A DNA stretch of 64,000 nucleotides from Acidaminobacter sp. (GCA_009881125.1 WXFH01000016.1:1-64000), one strand, 5' to 3'. Positions 7,224 to 16,669 are shown, counted from the first letter of the stretch. Notes: generated by a model not told the origin, from the sequence alone. Translations and numbers: made by a program.

Positions 7224-8543
7224 ATGGGCATTTTTTCTTTCAAAGGCGGCATACATCCGCCACACGCAAAGAAATACACTGAACACAAGGCTGTTGAGCT
7301 CGCTGTCGAACCAACAACCGTTGCAATACCACTCAGACAGCATATAGGCGCACCTTGTGATGCGCTCGTACAAAAGGGCGACTATGTCAAAGTTGGTCAG
7401 AAAATTGGCGAACCAGCGTCATTTGTTTCCGCTGCAATTCATTCAAGTGTCTCCGGTACTGTGAAGGAATTGAAAGTCATGGACACACTCGGAGGAAAAG
7501 ATTTATGTGTGGTCATTGAATCAGATGGCTTAAATGCAGTAGACGAAAGTATCAAGCCATATCCGCCGCTTGAATCACTGGAAGCCAAAGAGGTCATGGA
7601 CATTATCAAGGGTGCCGGCATTGTCGGTATGGGTGGCGCAGGCTTTCCTACTCATGTCAAATTATCGCCACCAAAAGAAAAGACAATCGATTACGTCATT
7701 TTGAATGGTGCGGAATGTGAGCCATTTTTGACGGCTGACCACAGACTGATGCTTGAGACGCCTGAGAAAGTTGTACTTGGACTGAGAGCGCTGATGAAGG
7801 TATTGGGCGTACCAAAAGGTTACATAGGCATTGAAGACAATAAGACGGATGCAATCGATTCCATCAAAAAGGCCGCAGCGTCTTATCCGGAAATTGAAAT
7901 TGCTTCGCTCAAAACGAAATATCCTCAAGGCGCTGAAAAACAGTTGATCTTTGCCGTCACGGGAAGAGAAGTGCCTTCCGGCGGATTGCCAATGGATGCC
8001 GGCGCAGTGGTCAACAACGTCGCCACAGCGGCAGCGATTGCTGAAGCATTGACGACTGGCATGCCTTTGATAGACCGGATCTGTACTATTACCGGTTCTT
8101 GCATCAAAGAGCCAAAGAACCTCCGCATTAAAGTAGGCACTATGTTGACGGAAATTGTCGAGCAATGTGGCGGCTTCAGTGAAACGCCAGGGAAAATTGT
8201 TTTAGGCGGACCTATGATGGGAATCGCGACATCGACGCTCTCTATTCCCTCCACAAAGACAACCTCTGGTATATTGACCTTTAATGAAGCAGATTCGAAG
8301 ACACCTGATCCATCAGCCTGCATAAAGTGCGGCAAGTGTGTCACCATTTGTCCTTCCTATCTCGAACCGGTTTACATTAGCGCCTACGCGCTGCTGGATC
8401 AATTTGACATGGCAGAGAAGTATGCTGCGCTCGATTGTATTGAGTGTGGTTCCTGCTCGTTCATTTGTCCGTCCAAAAGACCACTTCTCCAGTCCATCCG
8501 CTTGGCAAAGCGTGAGATACTGGCTAGAAGAAGAAAAGCATAG
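7224..8543 (+). CDS. rnfC: Rnf complex subunit RnfC (NADH-interacting, FeS)
   Basis: 439 residues. RnfC is the peripheral subunit that carries the NADH/FMN site and two [4Fe-4S] clusters of the ferredoxin:NAD+ oxidoreductase, which couples electron transfer to ion pumping at the membrane. Visible are the N-terminal FKGGIHPPHAKKYT segment, a glycine-rich GMGGAGFPTHVK nucleotide-binding loop, and two ferredoxin motifs near the C-terminus (CIKCGKCVTICP and CIECGSCSFICP). ATG 7224 is chosen because AAGGGGTG precedes it and the product then starts like other RnfC proteins; the open frame reaches back to 7107 without homology. It is the first gene of rnfCDGEAB. Confidence 0.96.
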   Translation: MGIFSFKGGIHPPHAKKYTEHKAVELAVEPTTVAIPLRQHIGAPCDALVQKGDYVKVGQKIGEPASFVSAAIHSSVSGTVKELKVMDTLGGKDLCVVIESDGLNAVDESIKPYPPLESLEAKEVMDIIKGAGIVGMGGAGFPTHVKLSPPKEKTIDYVILNGAECEPFLTADHRLMLETPEKVVLGLRALMKVLGVPKGYIGIEDNKTDAIDSIKKAAASYPEIEIASLKTKYPQGAEKQLIFAVTGREVPSGGLPMDAGAVVNNVATAAAIAEALTTGMPLIDRICTITGSCIKEPKNLRIKVGTMLTEIVEQCGGFSETPGKIVLGGPMMGIATSTLSIPSTKTTSGILTFNEADSKTPDPSACIKCGKCVTICPSYLEPVYISAYALLDQFDMAEKYAALDCIECGSCSFICPSKRPLLQSIRLAKREILARRRKA

Positions 8544-8555
8544 GGGGATCGGCAG

Positions 8556-9500
8556 ATGGAACAACAATATAGAGTATCATCATCGCCGCACTTCAGAAGC
8601 AATGAATCTGTCAGCGGCATTATGCGGGATGTTGTCATAGCACTTTTGCCTGCGACAGCTGCGGGGATTTACTTCTTTGGTTTTAATGCGTTGATTACTG
8701 TGCTGCTGTCCGTTGGCGCGGCAGTAGCTACCGAGTTTTTTGTTCAGCGTTACATGAGAAAAGTTCCAACCACAATTGGAGATTTCAGCGCAGTTGTCAC
8801 AGGACTCCTGCTTGCACTGAACTTGCCTGCGTCTGTGCCTTGGTTCATACCGGTGGTTGGCTCAATTTTTGCGATTGCTATAGTTAAACAGGCATTTGGC
8901 GGTCTCGGTTTCAATTTCATGAACCCTGCACTGGCTGCGCGCGCCTTCCTGATGGCGAGCTGGCCAACGGACATGACGACTTGGGCAGTCCCAAGAGCGG
9001 CAGATGGCGTCACCGGACCTACGGCGCTCGGAATTTTGAAGGAAGCGCTTCCTGATCAGCTGCCATCCGTTATGAATGCATTGATCGGAAACATTGGCGG
9101 CTGTATTGGAGAGACCTCTGCGCTGCTTCTGATCTTGGGCGGACTCTACCTCGTATGGCGCGGTGTCATTGATATCAGAATTCCTGCAGTCTACATAGCA
9201 ACGACGTTTGTTCTTCTGTTCATTTTCAACGGCTTTAATTTTCAGATCGCATTTCTTCACGTTTTGATTGGCGGACTCATGCTTGGCGCATTCTTCATGG
9301 CGACAGATTATTCCTCAACGCCTGTCAACTTTCGAGGGCAGATGATTTTCGCAGTTGGCGCAGGCCTTCTGACCGCTTTGATTCGTCAGTTTGGAGGCTA
9401 TCCTGAGGGCGTTTCTTATTCAATTCTATTGATGAACGTTGCAACGCCACTGATCGAAAAATATTCGAAATCACGTGTATTCGGAGGTGGCAAGAAATGA
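8556..9500 (+). CDS. rnfD: Rnf complex membrane subunit RnfD
   Basis: 314 residues, strongly hydrophobic, with about eight to ten membrane segments. RnfD is the integral subunit that carries a covalent FMN and a riboflavin and belongs to the NqrB/RnfD family. The likely flavin attachment site is Thr156 in the TGPTAL motif, equivalent to the S/T-G-x-T signature of the family. The conserved FNFMNPALAARAF segment is present at about 119-131. It starts 12 nt after rnfC, and its stop overlaps the rnfG ATG (ATGA), so translation is coupled. Confidence 0.95.
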   Translation: MEQQYRVSSSPHFRSNESVSGIMRDVVIALLPATAAGIYFFGFNALITVLLSVGAAVATEFFVQRYMRKVPTTIGDFSAVVTGLLLALNLPASVPWFIPVVGSIFAIAIVKQAFGGLGFNFMNPALAARAFLMASWPTDMTTWAVPRAADGVTGPTALGILKEALPDQLPSVMNALIGNIGGCIGETSALLLILGGLYLVWRGVIDIRIPAVYIATTFVLLFIFNGFNFQIAFLHVLIGGLMLGAFFMATDYSSTPVNFRGQMIFAVGAGLLTALIRQFGGYPEGVSYSILLMNVATPLIEKYSKSRVFGGGKK

Positions 9501-10069
9501 AGGAAATAATGAAACTCGGCGCAATATTGCTGGCGATTTGCCTGGTTGCCGCCGTGGCGCTTGGTGTGACAAATGAAATGACCATCGGCAAAATTCTCGA
9601 GCAAAGAGAACTGACAAACCAGCTGGCACGTCAGGCTGTTTTGCCGGAAGCAACCAGTTTTGAACCGGTTGAAGCTGATCAACTGGCGGCTGTTCAAGGC
9701 AATGAACCAATGATTATGGAAGTTTTCACGGGATTAAAAGATGGCAATCTTGTGGGTTACGTGATTAAGACTGCGCCAACCGGTTTTGGCGGTACTGTTG
9801 AAGTAACCACCGGCATAAGTGCAGAGGGTACGGTGTCGGGCGTCAGAATAGGCACACACGCTGAAACGCCGGGTCTAGGCGCTAACGCGACACTTCCGTC
9901 TTTCTACGAACAATACAATGGCATGTCAGCCGCTCAAGAACTCGGAGTGTCTAAAACCGCTAAAAGCGATACGGAGATTATGGCGATCACCGGTTCGACG
10001 ATTACATCGCGCGCAGTGACAGATGGCGTCAATTCATCTATCCGTGCGGCACTTACATTTGATCGGTAG
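9497..10069 (+). CDS. rnfG: Rnf complex subunit RnfG (covalent FMN)
   Basis: 190 residues. One N-terminal membrane anchor (about 5-24) is followed by an extracytoplasmic FMN-binding domain. The flavinylation motif TGST (165-168) marks Thr168 as the probable phosphoester attachment point; the GTHAETPGLG segment at about 119-128 is typical of the family. RnfG passes electrons within the membrane arm of the complex. Flavin attachment would require an ApbE transferase, which is not encoded in this window. The gene overlaps rnfD by 4 nt. Confidence 0.95.
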   Translation: MKEIMKLGAILLAICLVAAVALGVTNEMTIGKILEQRELTNQLARQAVLPEATSFEPVEADQLAAVQGNEPMIMEVFTGLKDGNLVGYVIKTAPTGFGGTVEVTTGISAEGTVSGVRIGTHAETPGLGANATLPSFYEQYNGMSAAQELGVSKTAKSDTEIMAITGSTITSRAVTDGVNSSIRAALTFDR

Positions 10070-10084
10070 AGGGGGGCGCATAAG

Positions 10085-10687
10085 ATGAATCTTAAACATT
10101 TGACTAACGGGCTCATAAAAGAGAACCCCACATTTTATCAGCTTTTAGGTATGTGTCCAACACTGGCTGTAACCACAAGCGCTCAGAACGGACTTGGTAT
10201 GGGCCTTGCGACCACCGCAGTTTTGGTTGGCTCCAACGCAATGATTTCAATCCTTAGAAAGATTATTCCCAATAAAATAAGGATTCCTGCTTTTGTCGTC
10301 GTCATTGCAGCCTTTGTAACCATTGTTGGTATGGTAATGGAGGGCTTTGTACCTGCGCTCTACAAATCGCTGGGACTATTTATTCCACTCATCGTTGTCA
10401 ACTGTATCATTTTGGCGCGTGCAGAGTCTTTTGCCTTCAAGAACGGCGTCGGACCGTCTGTGTTGGACGGTGTGGGCATGGGTTTAGGTTTTACTTGGGC
10501 ACTTGTCTTGCTGGGCATGATTCGAGAGTTGCTGGGAACTGGAATGATCTTTGGCATTTCTGTTTTGGGAGCGGCTTATAAACCTGCGATTATTATGATC
10601 CTGCCTCCCGGCGGGTTCCTGACGCTTGGCCTGGTACTTGCTGTCTACAGCGTCATCAAATCCAAAAAAGCGGCCGCAGGCCAATAG
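10085..10687 (+). CDS. rnfE: Rnf complex membrane subunit RnfE
   Basis: 200 residues with about six membrane helices. A member of the RnfA/RnfE/NqrD/NqrE family, whose paralogous subunits pack as an inverted pair in the membrane and hold an iron-sulfur centre at the interface. The LGMCPTLAVTTSAQNGLGMG segment (about 19-38) matches RnfE, with the conserved Cys near the N-terminus. ATG at 10085 follows GAGGGGGG. It lies between rnfG and rnfA in the usual clostridial order C-D-G-E-A-B. Confidence 0.95.
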   Translation: MNLKHLTNGLIKENPTFYQLLGMCPTLAVTTSAQNGLGMGLATTAVLVGSNAMISILRKIIPNKIRIPAFVVVIAAFVTIVGMVMEGFVPALYKSLGLFIPLIVVNCIILARAESFAFKNGVGPSVLDGVGMGLGFTWALVLLGMIRELLGTGMIFGISVLGAAYKPAIIMILPPGGFLTLGLVLAVYSVIKSKKAAAGQ

Positions 10688-10700
10688 GAGGTGAAACGAC

Positions 10701-11282
10701 ATGGAAAATGCTAGTTTGTTTGTAATTCTAGTCAGCTCAATTCTCGTCAACAACTTTGTATTGTCTCGCTTTTTGGGGATCTGCCCATTCCTTGGCGTTT
10801 CGAAGCAGGTAGACACTGCCATAGGCATGGGTCTAGCTGTTACCTTCGTTATGACCTTGTCGGGCATTTTCACCTATTTCATTCAGTATTTCGTATTGGT
10901 CCCATTGCATTTGGAATATCTTCAAACCATCGCGTTCATACTCGTCATTGCGTCGTTGGTTCAGTTCGTTGAAATTGTGCTTCAAAAAACAAGTCCGACC
11001 CTCTACCAGGCACTGGGTGTTTTTCTTCCATTGATTACGACAAACTGCGCTGTTCTGGGTCTTGCGCTGCTCAACATCCAGTACAAGCTGAACCTGATTC
11101 AAACCGTTGTTCACTCCGTTGGTGGAGCGCTGGGTTTCTCACTGGCGATTATACTCTTTGCCGGAATACGTGAAAAACAGGTCATTGCAGACGTGCCGCT
11201 TCCTTTCCAAGGATTCCCGATCGCTCTGATCACCGCAAGTCTGATGTCAATTGCTTTCCTGGGCTTCACGGGTCTGGTATAG
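10701..11282 (+). CDS. rnfA: Rnf complex membrane subunit RnfA
   Basis: 193 residues, with about six membrane helices. Paralogue of RnfE. The signature [20 protein letters not shown] (about 14-33) contains the conserved Cys thought to ligate the membrane FeS centre shared with RnfE; a second Cys sits in TTNCAVLG (about 115). Together with RnfD and RnfE it forms the ion-translocating membrane part. ATG at 10701 follows AGGAGG with good spacing. It is followed by rnfB after 16 nt. Confidence 0.95.
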   Translation: MENASLFVILVSSILVNNFVLSRFLGICPFLGVSKQVDTAIGMGLAVTFVMTLSGIFTYFIQYFVLVPLHLEYLQTIAFILVIASLVQFVEIVLQKTSPTLYQALGVFLPLITTNCAVLGLALLNIQYKLNLIQTVVHSVGGALGFSLAIILFAGIREKQVIADVPLPFQGFPIALITASLMSIAFLGFTGLV

Positions 11283-11298
11283 AAAAGGGGTGTAGACT

Positions 11299-12282
11299 TT
11301 GAATGTAACCAACATAATAACTTCCGGCGCAACGCTGAGTGTTATGGGGCTGGCTTTTGGCGCCGCGCTCGCTTTTGCGTCTCAGAAATTCGCAGTTGAA
11401 GTGGATCCAAAGACAGTCCTGATCAGGGAAGCACTTCCTGGCGCAAACTGCGGCGGCTGTGGCTTTCCAGGCTGTGACCAGTTTGCCAATGCGGTCGCTT
11501 CCGGAAATGCTCCGGTCAATGGCTGCCCTGTCGGCGGCGCAAATTGCGCTTCAGCACTCGCTGAAATCATGGGCGTCAATGCTGAGGTCGGCGTGAAAAA
11601 AGTCGCTCATGTAATTTGTAAGGGCGGAGATGATAAGTGCCGTACGACCTTTAAATACGAGGGCATAACGGATTGCCGCGCTGCTGCCATGGTGGCAGGC
11701 GGTGGAAAATCCTGTGCTTTTGGATGTTTGGGTTATGGCACCTGTGAGCGGGTGTGTCCGTTTGATGCCATTCATATCATGGAGGATGGCTTAGCCGTGG
11801 TAGATCCTGAGAAGTGTACTTCCTGCGGCAAGTGCGTCGAAGCATGTCCAAAGACGGTAATTACTTATGTGCCATACGGGCAGCAAGTTATTGTCAATTG
11901 CAATAACAAGGAAAAGGGACCACAAGTTAAAAAGAATTGTGATGTGTCCTGCATTGCCTGCGGCATTTGTGAAAAGAATTGTCCGTTTGATGCAATCCAC
12001 GTGACAAACAATCTGGCTTCCATTGACTACGAAAAGTGCACCAGCTGTATGATCTGTACGGAAAAGTGCCCGACCAAGTGTATTTCAGGTGATCTCTCTC
12101 AGCGCAAGAATGCTGTGATTGAGCCGGAAAAATGTATTGGCTGTACGCTGTGCAAACGGGTATGTCCAACAGAAGCGATCACTGGCGAACTCAAAGAAGT
12201 TCATGTCGTGGATCCGGAAAAGTGCATAGGCTGTGGAGAATGTGTCAAAAAGTGTCCGAAGGATGCCATCAGAATGGTATAA
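11299..12282 (+). CDS. rnfB: Rnf complex subunit RnfB with extended ferredoxin array
   Basis: 327 residues. RnfB is the electron-entry subunit that accepts electrons from reduced ferredoxin. An N-terminal membrane anchor (about 5-25) is followed by the CGGCGFPGC cluster motif (about 51-59). Six further cysteine clusters then follow, including CTSCGKC, CIACGIC, CTSCMIC, CIGCTLC and CIGCGEC; the first is the spaced form C-x3-C-x5-C-x3-C. This is the long clostridial form; proteobacterial RsxB has only two ferredoxin motifs. Start TTG 11299 after AAAAGGGG. Last gene of the operon, followed by a terminator. Confidence 0.95.
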   Translation: MNVTNIITSGATLSVMGLAFGAALAFASQKFAVEVDPKTVLIREALPGANCGGCGFPGCDQFANAVASGNAPVNGCPVGGANCASALAEIMGVNAEVGVKKVAHVICKGGDDKCRTTFKYEGITDCRAAAMVAGGGKSCAFGCLGYGTCERVCPFDAIHIMEDGLAVVDPEKCTSCGKCVEACPKTVITYVPYGQQVIVNCNNKEKGPQVKKNCDVSCIACGICEKNCPFDAIHVTNNLASIDYEKCTSCMICTEKCPTKCISGDLSQRKNAVIEPEKCIGCTLCKRVCPTEAITGELKEVHVVDPEKCIGCGECVKKCPKDAIRMV

Positions 12283-12294
12283 CTTTAATATTGC

Positions 12295-12333
12295 ATAAAG
12301 CGCATAGAATGGTGTCTATGCGCTTTATTTTTT
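12295..12333 (+). terminator. intrinsic terminator of the rnf operon
   Basis: 14-nt perfect arms at 12295-12308 and 12315-12328 with a 6-nt loop, followed by TTTTT. It begins 13 nt after the rnfB stop. Confidence 0.92.
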
Positions 12334-12475
12334 GTCATATTGAAAATGACCTTCAGCTTCAAAAGAGCCGTATCAATACTTTATGGAGAACCGGATCCCG
12401 GGTCTCACTTTTTGTCACTTCCTGCGCCTTGAATGGCCATGGATTAAATGCTAAACTGTAAAAAGCACGTGTGAG

Positions 12476-12504
12476 TTAACACTGTGCATTGATGATGGTA
12501 AAAT
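12476..12504 (+). promoter_or_regulatory. promoter of the DUF4321-maf-radC operon
   Basis: TTAACA (12476-12481), 17-nt spacer, TAAAAT (12499-12504) preceded by TGG, i.e. also an extended -10. It lies 50 nt before the first start codon. Confidence 0.65.
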
Positions 12505-12554
12505 ATGTAAAAACGTGATATGCTTTATTTGAGAGAATGTCGGAGGGAGTTACC

Positions 12555-12794
12555 TTGAAAAAAACTACACCCTTGCTCCTGATCTTTATACTCGTAGGTG
12601 TCATAGCAGGCGGGTTGATCGGAGACCTGTTCGGTAGGAGTATACCTTTACTTTCATACGGAAGGTCAATTGGTTTCGAACCCTTCACAGTGGATTTGGC
12701 AATTTTGAAATGGACAATGGGTTTGACCCTTCAGCTTAACGTCGCAGGCATTTTGGGGCTGCTGCTAGCCATGTTTTTGTTCAAGAGGTTTTAA
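12555..12794 (+). CDS. DUF4321 small membrane protein
   Basis: 79 residues with two hydrophobic segments (about 6-26 and 54-75) and a short loop with Gly/Ser between them. It matches the small DUF4321 family that sits directly before maf in many Clostridia; its function is unknown. TTG 12555 is chosen because GGAGGG at 12542-12547 precedes it well, whereas ATG 12537 has no ribosome site and lies upstream of that motif. The position before maf, radC and mre suggests a role near the envelope or division genes, but that is only context. Confidence 0.8.
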   Translation: MKKTTPLLLIFILVGVIAGGLIGDLFGRSIPLLSYGRSIGFEPFTVDLAILKWTMGLTLQLNVAGILGLLLAMFLFKRF

Positions 12795-12796
12795 GG

Positions 12797-13369
12797 ATGA
12801 GAAGACTATTATTGGCATCAGAATCACCAAGAAGACGTGAATTGATTGGTTTGCTCGGGCGGGAAGTCGTCTGTGAGGGCGTGTCATTACCTGAACCAAT
12901 GGGTGATTTTGAGACGCCGGAAGAAATCGTCATGGCGCTGTCCTTTGAGAAAGCCTGGAAAGCGTCTCAAAACTCAAAGTGGCACGACTATGTCATTATT
13001 GGCTCGGATACCATTGTCTGCCTGGACGGTAGAAAGCTTGGCAAGCCTGAAAATGAGGCAGAAGCTCATCAAATGCTGATGCTTCTCAGCGGGAGAACCC
13101 ACCAGGTCTTCACCGGTCTCTGCCTGATCTGTCCGGAACTTGACTTTAAGATTGTCGATTATTCGGTGACTGAGGTTGAAATGGGACCATTCAGCGCCAA
13201 GAAGGCATGGTCCTATGTACATTCCGGTGAGGTTTTTGGAAAAGCCGGTGCTTATGCAATTCAAGGACTGGGGTCTTCCATGGTTAAAGAAATACATGGA
13301 GATTTTTTCACAGTTGTAGGTTTACCTGTTTATCTGCTGGGGCAGCTTCTCGAACATCATTCTCTCTAA
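12797..13369 (+). CDS. maf: Maf-type nucleoside triphosphate pyrophosphatase
   Basis: 190 residues. Maf/YhdE proteins hydrolyse dTTP, UTP or modified nucleotides to monophosphates and affect septum formation. The hallmark N-terminus LLASESPRRREL, with conserved Ser, Arg and Glu, is at residues 3-15. The GSDTIVCLDGRKLGKP segment supplies the catalytic Asp and Lys residues. It begins 2 nt after the DUF4321 stop, so translation is coupled. Downstream are radC and mreBCD, the classic Firmicute order. Substrate preference cannot be told from the sequence. Confidence 0.94.
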   Translation: MRRLLLASESPRRRELIGLLGREVVCEGVSLPEPMGDFETPEEIVMALSFEKAWKASQNSKWHDYVIIGSDTIVCLDGRKLGKPENEAEAHQMLMLLSGRTHQVFTGLCLICPELDFKIVDYSVTEVEMGPFSAKKAWSYVHSGEVFGKAGAYAIQGLGSSMVKEIHGDFFTVVGLPVYLLGQLLEHHSL

Positions 13370-13392
13370 ATTATGGAGAGGAGCCGGTCCAC

Positions 13393-14082
13393 GTGGTTAT
13401 GAAGATTACCATGAAATCGATGCCAGAATGTGAACGTCCCAGAGAGAAAATGATCAAATCAGGAACAGCTGCCCTATCGAATGCAGAACTGATCGCAGCA
13501 GTCATTGGAAGTGGCAGCAGTCAGGATTCGGCGCTGACTCTGGCGCAGAGAATTTTATCTTTGGACCCAAAAGGGCTCAGTCATCTTGCAGCTGTAAATG
13601 TTGAAGAATTGTGCAGCTTACGCGGGATAGGCATTTCAAAGGCCAGTCAGATTATGGCCGCAGTTGAACTGGGAAAAAGAATTTATTCTGAGAAAGCGGC
13701 TGTCAAGGTGAAAATTGCAGGCCCTTCTGAACTCGCTGAGAAAATGATGGTGGATATGCGCCATCTGACTAAGGAAGTATTTAAAGTTGTCCTTTTAGAT
13801 ACAAAGAATCAAATTGTCTCAATTGAGGATATTTCTATAGGCAGTTTAAACGCTTCAATTGTTCACCCCAGGGAAGTATTTCAGCCCGCAATCAGAAAAA
13901 GCGCCAATGCGGTGGTTTTGATTCACAACCATCCCAGTGGTCATCCAGAACCAAGTCCTGAGGATAAACGGGTTACTGAACGTCTGATTGAAGCCGGACA
14001 GCTCATGGGGATTCAAGTTTTGGATCACATTGTCATAGGCGATTTGAATTACTACAGTTTTAAGGAGCACGATTTGATGTAG
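13393..14082 (+). CDS. radC: RadC family protein (JAB1/MPN metalloprotease fold)
   Basis: 229 residues. The N-terminal part has a helix-hairpin-helix (LCSLRGIGISKASQI, about 76-90). The C-terminal MPN domain has the zinc-binding pattern E-x(n)-HNHPSGHPEPSPED with the two His and the Asp. RadC was once linked to repair; its actual role is unresolved and a nuclease or protease activity has not been established here. GTG 13393 follows GGAGAGGAG at good distance; ATG 13399 is an alternative. It is the third gene of the DUF4321-maf-radC group. Confidence 0.9.
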   Translation: MVMKITMKSMPECERPREKMIKSGTAALSNAELIAAVIGSGSSQDSALTLAQRILSLDPKGLSHLAAVNVEELCSLRGIGISKASQIMAAVELGKRIYSEKAAVKVKIAGPSELAEKMMVDMRHLTKEVFKVVLLDTKNQIVSIEDISIGSLNASIVHPREVFQPAIRKSANAVVLIHNHPSGHPEPSPEDKRVTERLIEAGQLMGIQVLDHIVIGDLNYYSFKEHDLM

Positions 14083-14111
14083 CATCTGGAAACTAACTGC
14101 ATCAGACTTGG

Positions 14112-14153
14112 TGTCCTGTAAATACTAAAATGATTTTGGGAATTTACAGGACA
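14112..14153. repeat. inverted repeat between radC and mreB
   Basis: Perfect 12-nt arms at 14112-14123 and 14142-14153 around an 18-nt loop. There is no T-tract. It may be a weak terminator of radC or a leader structure of mreB. Confidence 0.4.
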
Positions 14154-14274
14154 AACAGGAAAATTAAGACATAACGGCGCCTGATCTCAGACGCTAAAAT
14201 TAACCGACAGACAGGAGGAAGATCCGGGAAGACTTGTACCGTAATCCAGGCGGAGGTACCCGGATTCAAAGATT

Positions 14275-15309
14275 ATGAAGTGGTTTGGTTTTATGACAAA
14301 AGATATTGGAATCGATTTAGGCACAGCTAATACACTGGTCTATGTGAAGGGTAAGGGCATTGTCCTGAGAGAGCCTTCTGTGGTAGCTATCCATTTGGAC
14401 ACGGGTGAAGTTTTGAGCGTTGGTCTCGAAGCTAAACAGATGATCGGCCGTACACCCGGGAGAATTGTGGCCATAAGGCCGTTAAGAGATGGCGTTATTG
14501 CTGATTTTGAAGTCACCCAGAAGATGATCCGCTACTTCATTCAGCAAGCCTATCCCAACAAGTCTATGCTTGCTGCGCCACGCATAATTATTGGTGTGCC
14601 GTGTGATGTGACTGAGGTTGAAAAACGCGCGGTCATTGAAGCGGCATTGGCGGCAGGGGCTAAAGACGCATTGATTATTGAAGAGCCCATGGCAGCTGCG
14701 ATTGGGGCAGGTATGCCTGTCTCGGAGGCGACGGGGAGCCTGGTTGTCGACATTGGAGGAGGCACTACGGAAATCGCCGTTATTTCTCTGGGTGGAATTG
14801 TTACCAGCCGTTCTATAAGAGTCGCTGGCGATGCCATGGATGAGTCGATTGCCCAGTACATCAGGAAGCATTATTCACTTATGATTGGAGAAAGAACGGC
14901 AGAAGAAATCAAAGTGGCCATAGGCTCGGTGGAACCGGTAGATGAAGAAGCGGTATTTGAAGTGACTGGCCGCAATCTCATGACTGGCCTTCCGCGCAGT
15001 ATTTTTGTCAAGGGCTCTGAAATCAGAGAAGCCCTCAGGGAACCAACGAATGCCATTATGGATGCCATTAAATCAACACTTGAAAAAACACCGCCTGAGC
15101 TGTCGTCGGACATCATGCTCCAAGGGATCATGGTCACCGGTGGGGGCGCGCTGCTTAAAGGCATGGCACAAAGAATCAGACGGGAGACAGGCATGCCGGT
15201 TCATATCGCAGAAGAACCGCTTGACTGCGTCGCCAAAGGAACGGGAATGGCACTGGATCATTTTGACGAATTGAAATCAATCATGGTAAACGCAAAGAAA
15301 TATCGCTGA
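14275..15309 (+). CDS. mreB: rod-shape-determining actin homologue MreB
   Basis: 344 residues. Forms membrane-associated filaments that guide elongation-specific cell-wall synthesis. Actin-fold signatures are visible: phosphate-1 loop [18 protein letters not shown] (about 11-28), phosphate-2 loop [15 protein letters not shown] (about 157-171), and the adenosine motif [11 protein letters not shown] (about 284-294). ATG 14275 lies 18 nt after GGCGGAGG, which is long; ATG 14293 is a possible alternative. It leads the mreBCD-PBP2-min-rodA run and implies rod-shaped cells. Confidence 0.96.
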   Translation: MKWFGFMTKDIGIDLGTANTLVYVKGKGIVLREPSVVAIHLDTGEVLSVGLEAKQMIGRTPGRIVAIRPLRDGVIADFEVTQKMIRYFIQQAYPNKSMLAAPRIIIGVPCDVTEVEKRAVIEAALAAGAKDALIIEEPMAAAIGAGMPVSEATGSLVVDIGGGTTEIAVISLGGIVTSRSIRVAGDAMDESIAQYIRKHYSLMIGERTAEEIKVAIGSVEPVDEEAVFEVTGRNLMTGLPRSIFVKGSEIREALREPTNAIMDAIKSTLEKTPPELSSDIMLQGIMVTGGGALLKGMAQRIRRETGMPVHIAEEPLDCVAKGTGMALDHFDELKSIMVNAKKYR

Positions 15310-15313
15310 ATGG

Positions 15314-16174
15314 GTGACTCGGATGCATGCTTATCCAAAATGGAAGAAAATAATTATCATAATAGTCTCCATTCTGCTTCTGACCTTTATGGGTATTTCG
15401 GCCGGCGGGCGTTCCAGCGTCTCAGTTGTCGAGAATCTTGTGGCGGAAGTCGTCTATCCTATTCAAAAATTCTTTTATGGTATTAATCAGTCAATAGGCG
15501 ACCGCATAGAGCCTATCGCTGAACTTTACAAAAATGCGCGTGAAAATGAAGCTTTGAAAGAAGAGGTTGAGTCACTGCGAGCACAAGTCGTCTCCTTGAC
15601 ACTGGATCAGAGAGAACTGATCGAGCTTAGGGAATTGAAGGGCGCCTTGAGGTACGTGGAGACAGAATCCATACAAAACTTCGTGTCCGCATCTGTATTG
15701 TCAAAGGATCCGGGTAACTGGTATGAAAATTTTGTCATTGACGCAGGTTCTGAGGATGGCGTCACAAAAAACAGCGCAGTGATCAATGGGAGCGGCCTGG
15801 TGGGTATGGTGTACGACGTTGGAACGAATTGGTCCAAAGTCGTGACACTTATCGACAAAAGAAGCACGATCAGCTTTTCCTCAGTGGGCATCATAGCGCC
15901 CTATGACGGACAAATTATTGGGAGTGCGGACCATATCCTTAGAGGGCAGATTTTTGATCCAACCGCGAAAATGTCACCGGGGGATTTGCTGGTTACCTCT
16001 GGGTTGGGAATCTTTCCAAAGGGCATCGTCATTGGCGAAATTAAAGAGCTGATTGATAATCGTGACGCCCTCCTGCCCGAAGTGGTCGTCGAACCGTTTG
16101 TTGACTTTCAATCCATAAAAAAAGTAATGGTAATTCCGTCTGTAACGGTTGATACGGAGGCGGAGAGCGAATGA
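15314..16174 (+). CDS. mreC: rod-shape-determining protein MreC
   Basis: 286 residues. Bitopic protein that joins MreB to PBP2 and RodA. A single membrane helix lies at about 11-30, a coiled coil at about 70-110 (rich in Glu/Leu around ENEALKEEVESLRAQV), and then the two beta-barrel domains of the MreC fold, including KNSAVINGSGLVG and SPGDLLVTSGLG. GTG 15314 starts 4 nt after the mreB stop; an ATG is available three codons later. Its end overlaps mreD by 4 nt (ATGA). Confidence 0.94.
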   Translation: MTRMHAYPKWKKIIIIIVSILLLTFMGISAGGRSSVSVVENLVAEVVYPIQKFFYGINQSIGDRIEPIAELYKNARENEALKEEVESLRAQVVSLTLDQRELIELRELKGALRYVETESIQNFVSASVLSKDPGNWYENFVIDAGSEDGVTKNSAVINGSGLVGMVYDVGTNWSKVVTLIDKRSTISFSSVGIIAPYDGQIIGSADHILRGQIFDPTAKMSPGDLLVTSGLGIFPKGIVIGEIKELIDNRDALLPEVVVEPFVDFQSIKKVMVIPSVTVDTEAESE

Positions 16175-16656
16175 AGGCGTTTTGGCTGGTCCTGTCCTCT
16201 CTCTTGGTTTATCTGATTCAAACGACCTTCATTCTCAACTTCAGGTTTTATGGTGTGACGGCGAATCTGCCGTTGATCTATGTCGTCATGGTAGCGCTGC
16301 TTTTTGGCAATCGCGCCGGCCTGGTTGCCGCTGCCTTGTCAGGTCTCTTTCTCGATGTACTATACGCCCATGCGGTTGGTGTCAATATCTTTATATTTTG
16401 CACCATTGCGATTCTGATCGATCTCTTTGATGAGGCGCTGTTCAAGGACAATTCTCTGACGCCGCTCATGCTGATCGTACTGGGAACCGTGGTATATCAC
16501 GTGCTGTTTTTAGCGCATGCCTATTTTTTCAATTTGCCAATTTTTGTAGGCAAAGTCTTTGCTGTCATAGCAATTGAATCGGTCTTTAATGCTCTGATAG
16601 GTTTGCTTCTGTACAAATACGTCATTCGCCGATGGTTTGGCTACGAACTGAGATAA
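16171..16656 (+). CDS. mreD: rod-shape-determining membrane protein MreD
   Basis: 161 residues, almost entirely hydrophobic, with five to six membrane helices. MreD is the integral partner of MreC in the elongasome. The GNRAGLVAAALSGLFLDVLYA stretch (about 48-68; G, DxxY positions conserved in the family) supports the call. The family is weakly conserved, so the assignment leans on its position: 4-nt overlap with mreC and directly before the PBP2 gene. Confidence 0.92.
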   Translation: MKAFWLVLSSLLVYLIQTTFILNFRFYGVTANLPLIYVVMVALLFGNRAGLVAAALSGLFLDVLYAHAVGVNIFIFCTIAILIDLFDEALFKDNSLTPLMLIVLGTVVYHVLFLAHAYFFNLPIFVGKVFAVIAIESVFNALIGLLLYKYVIRRWFGYELR

Positions 16657-16669
16657 GGAGCTTTACATT

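Noticed and set aside
16625..16645. GCCGATGGT match in mreD and a similar one at 55655
   Set aside because: Both are inside conserved coding sequence and lack the extended part of the repeat, so they are taken as chance.
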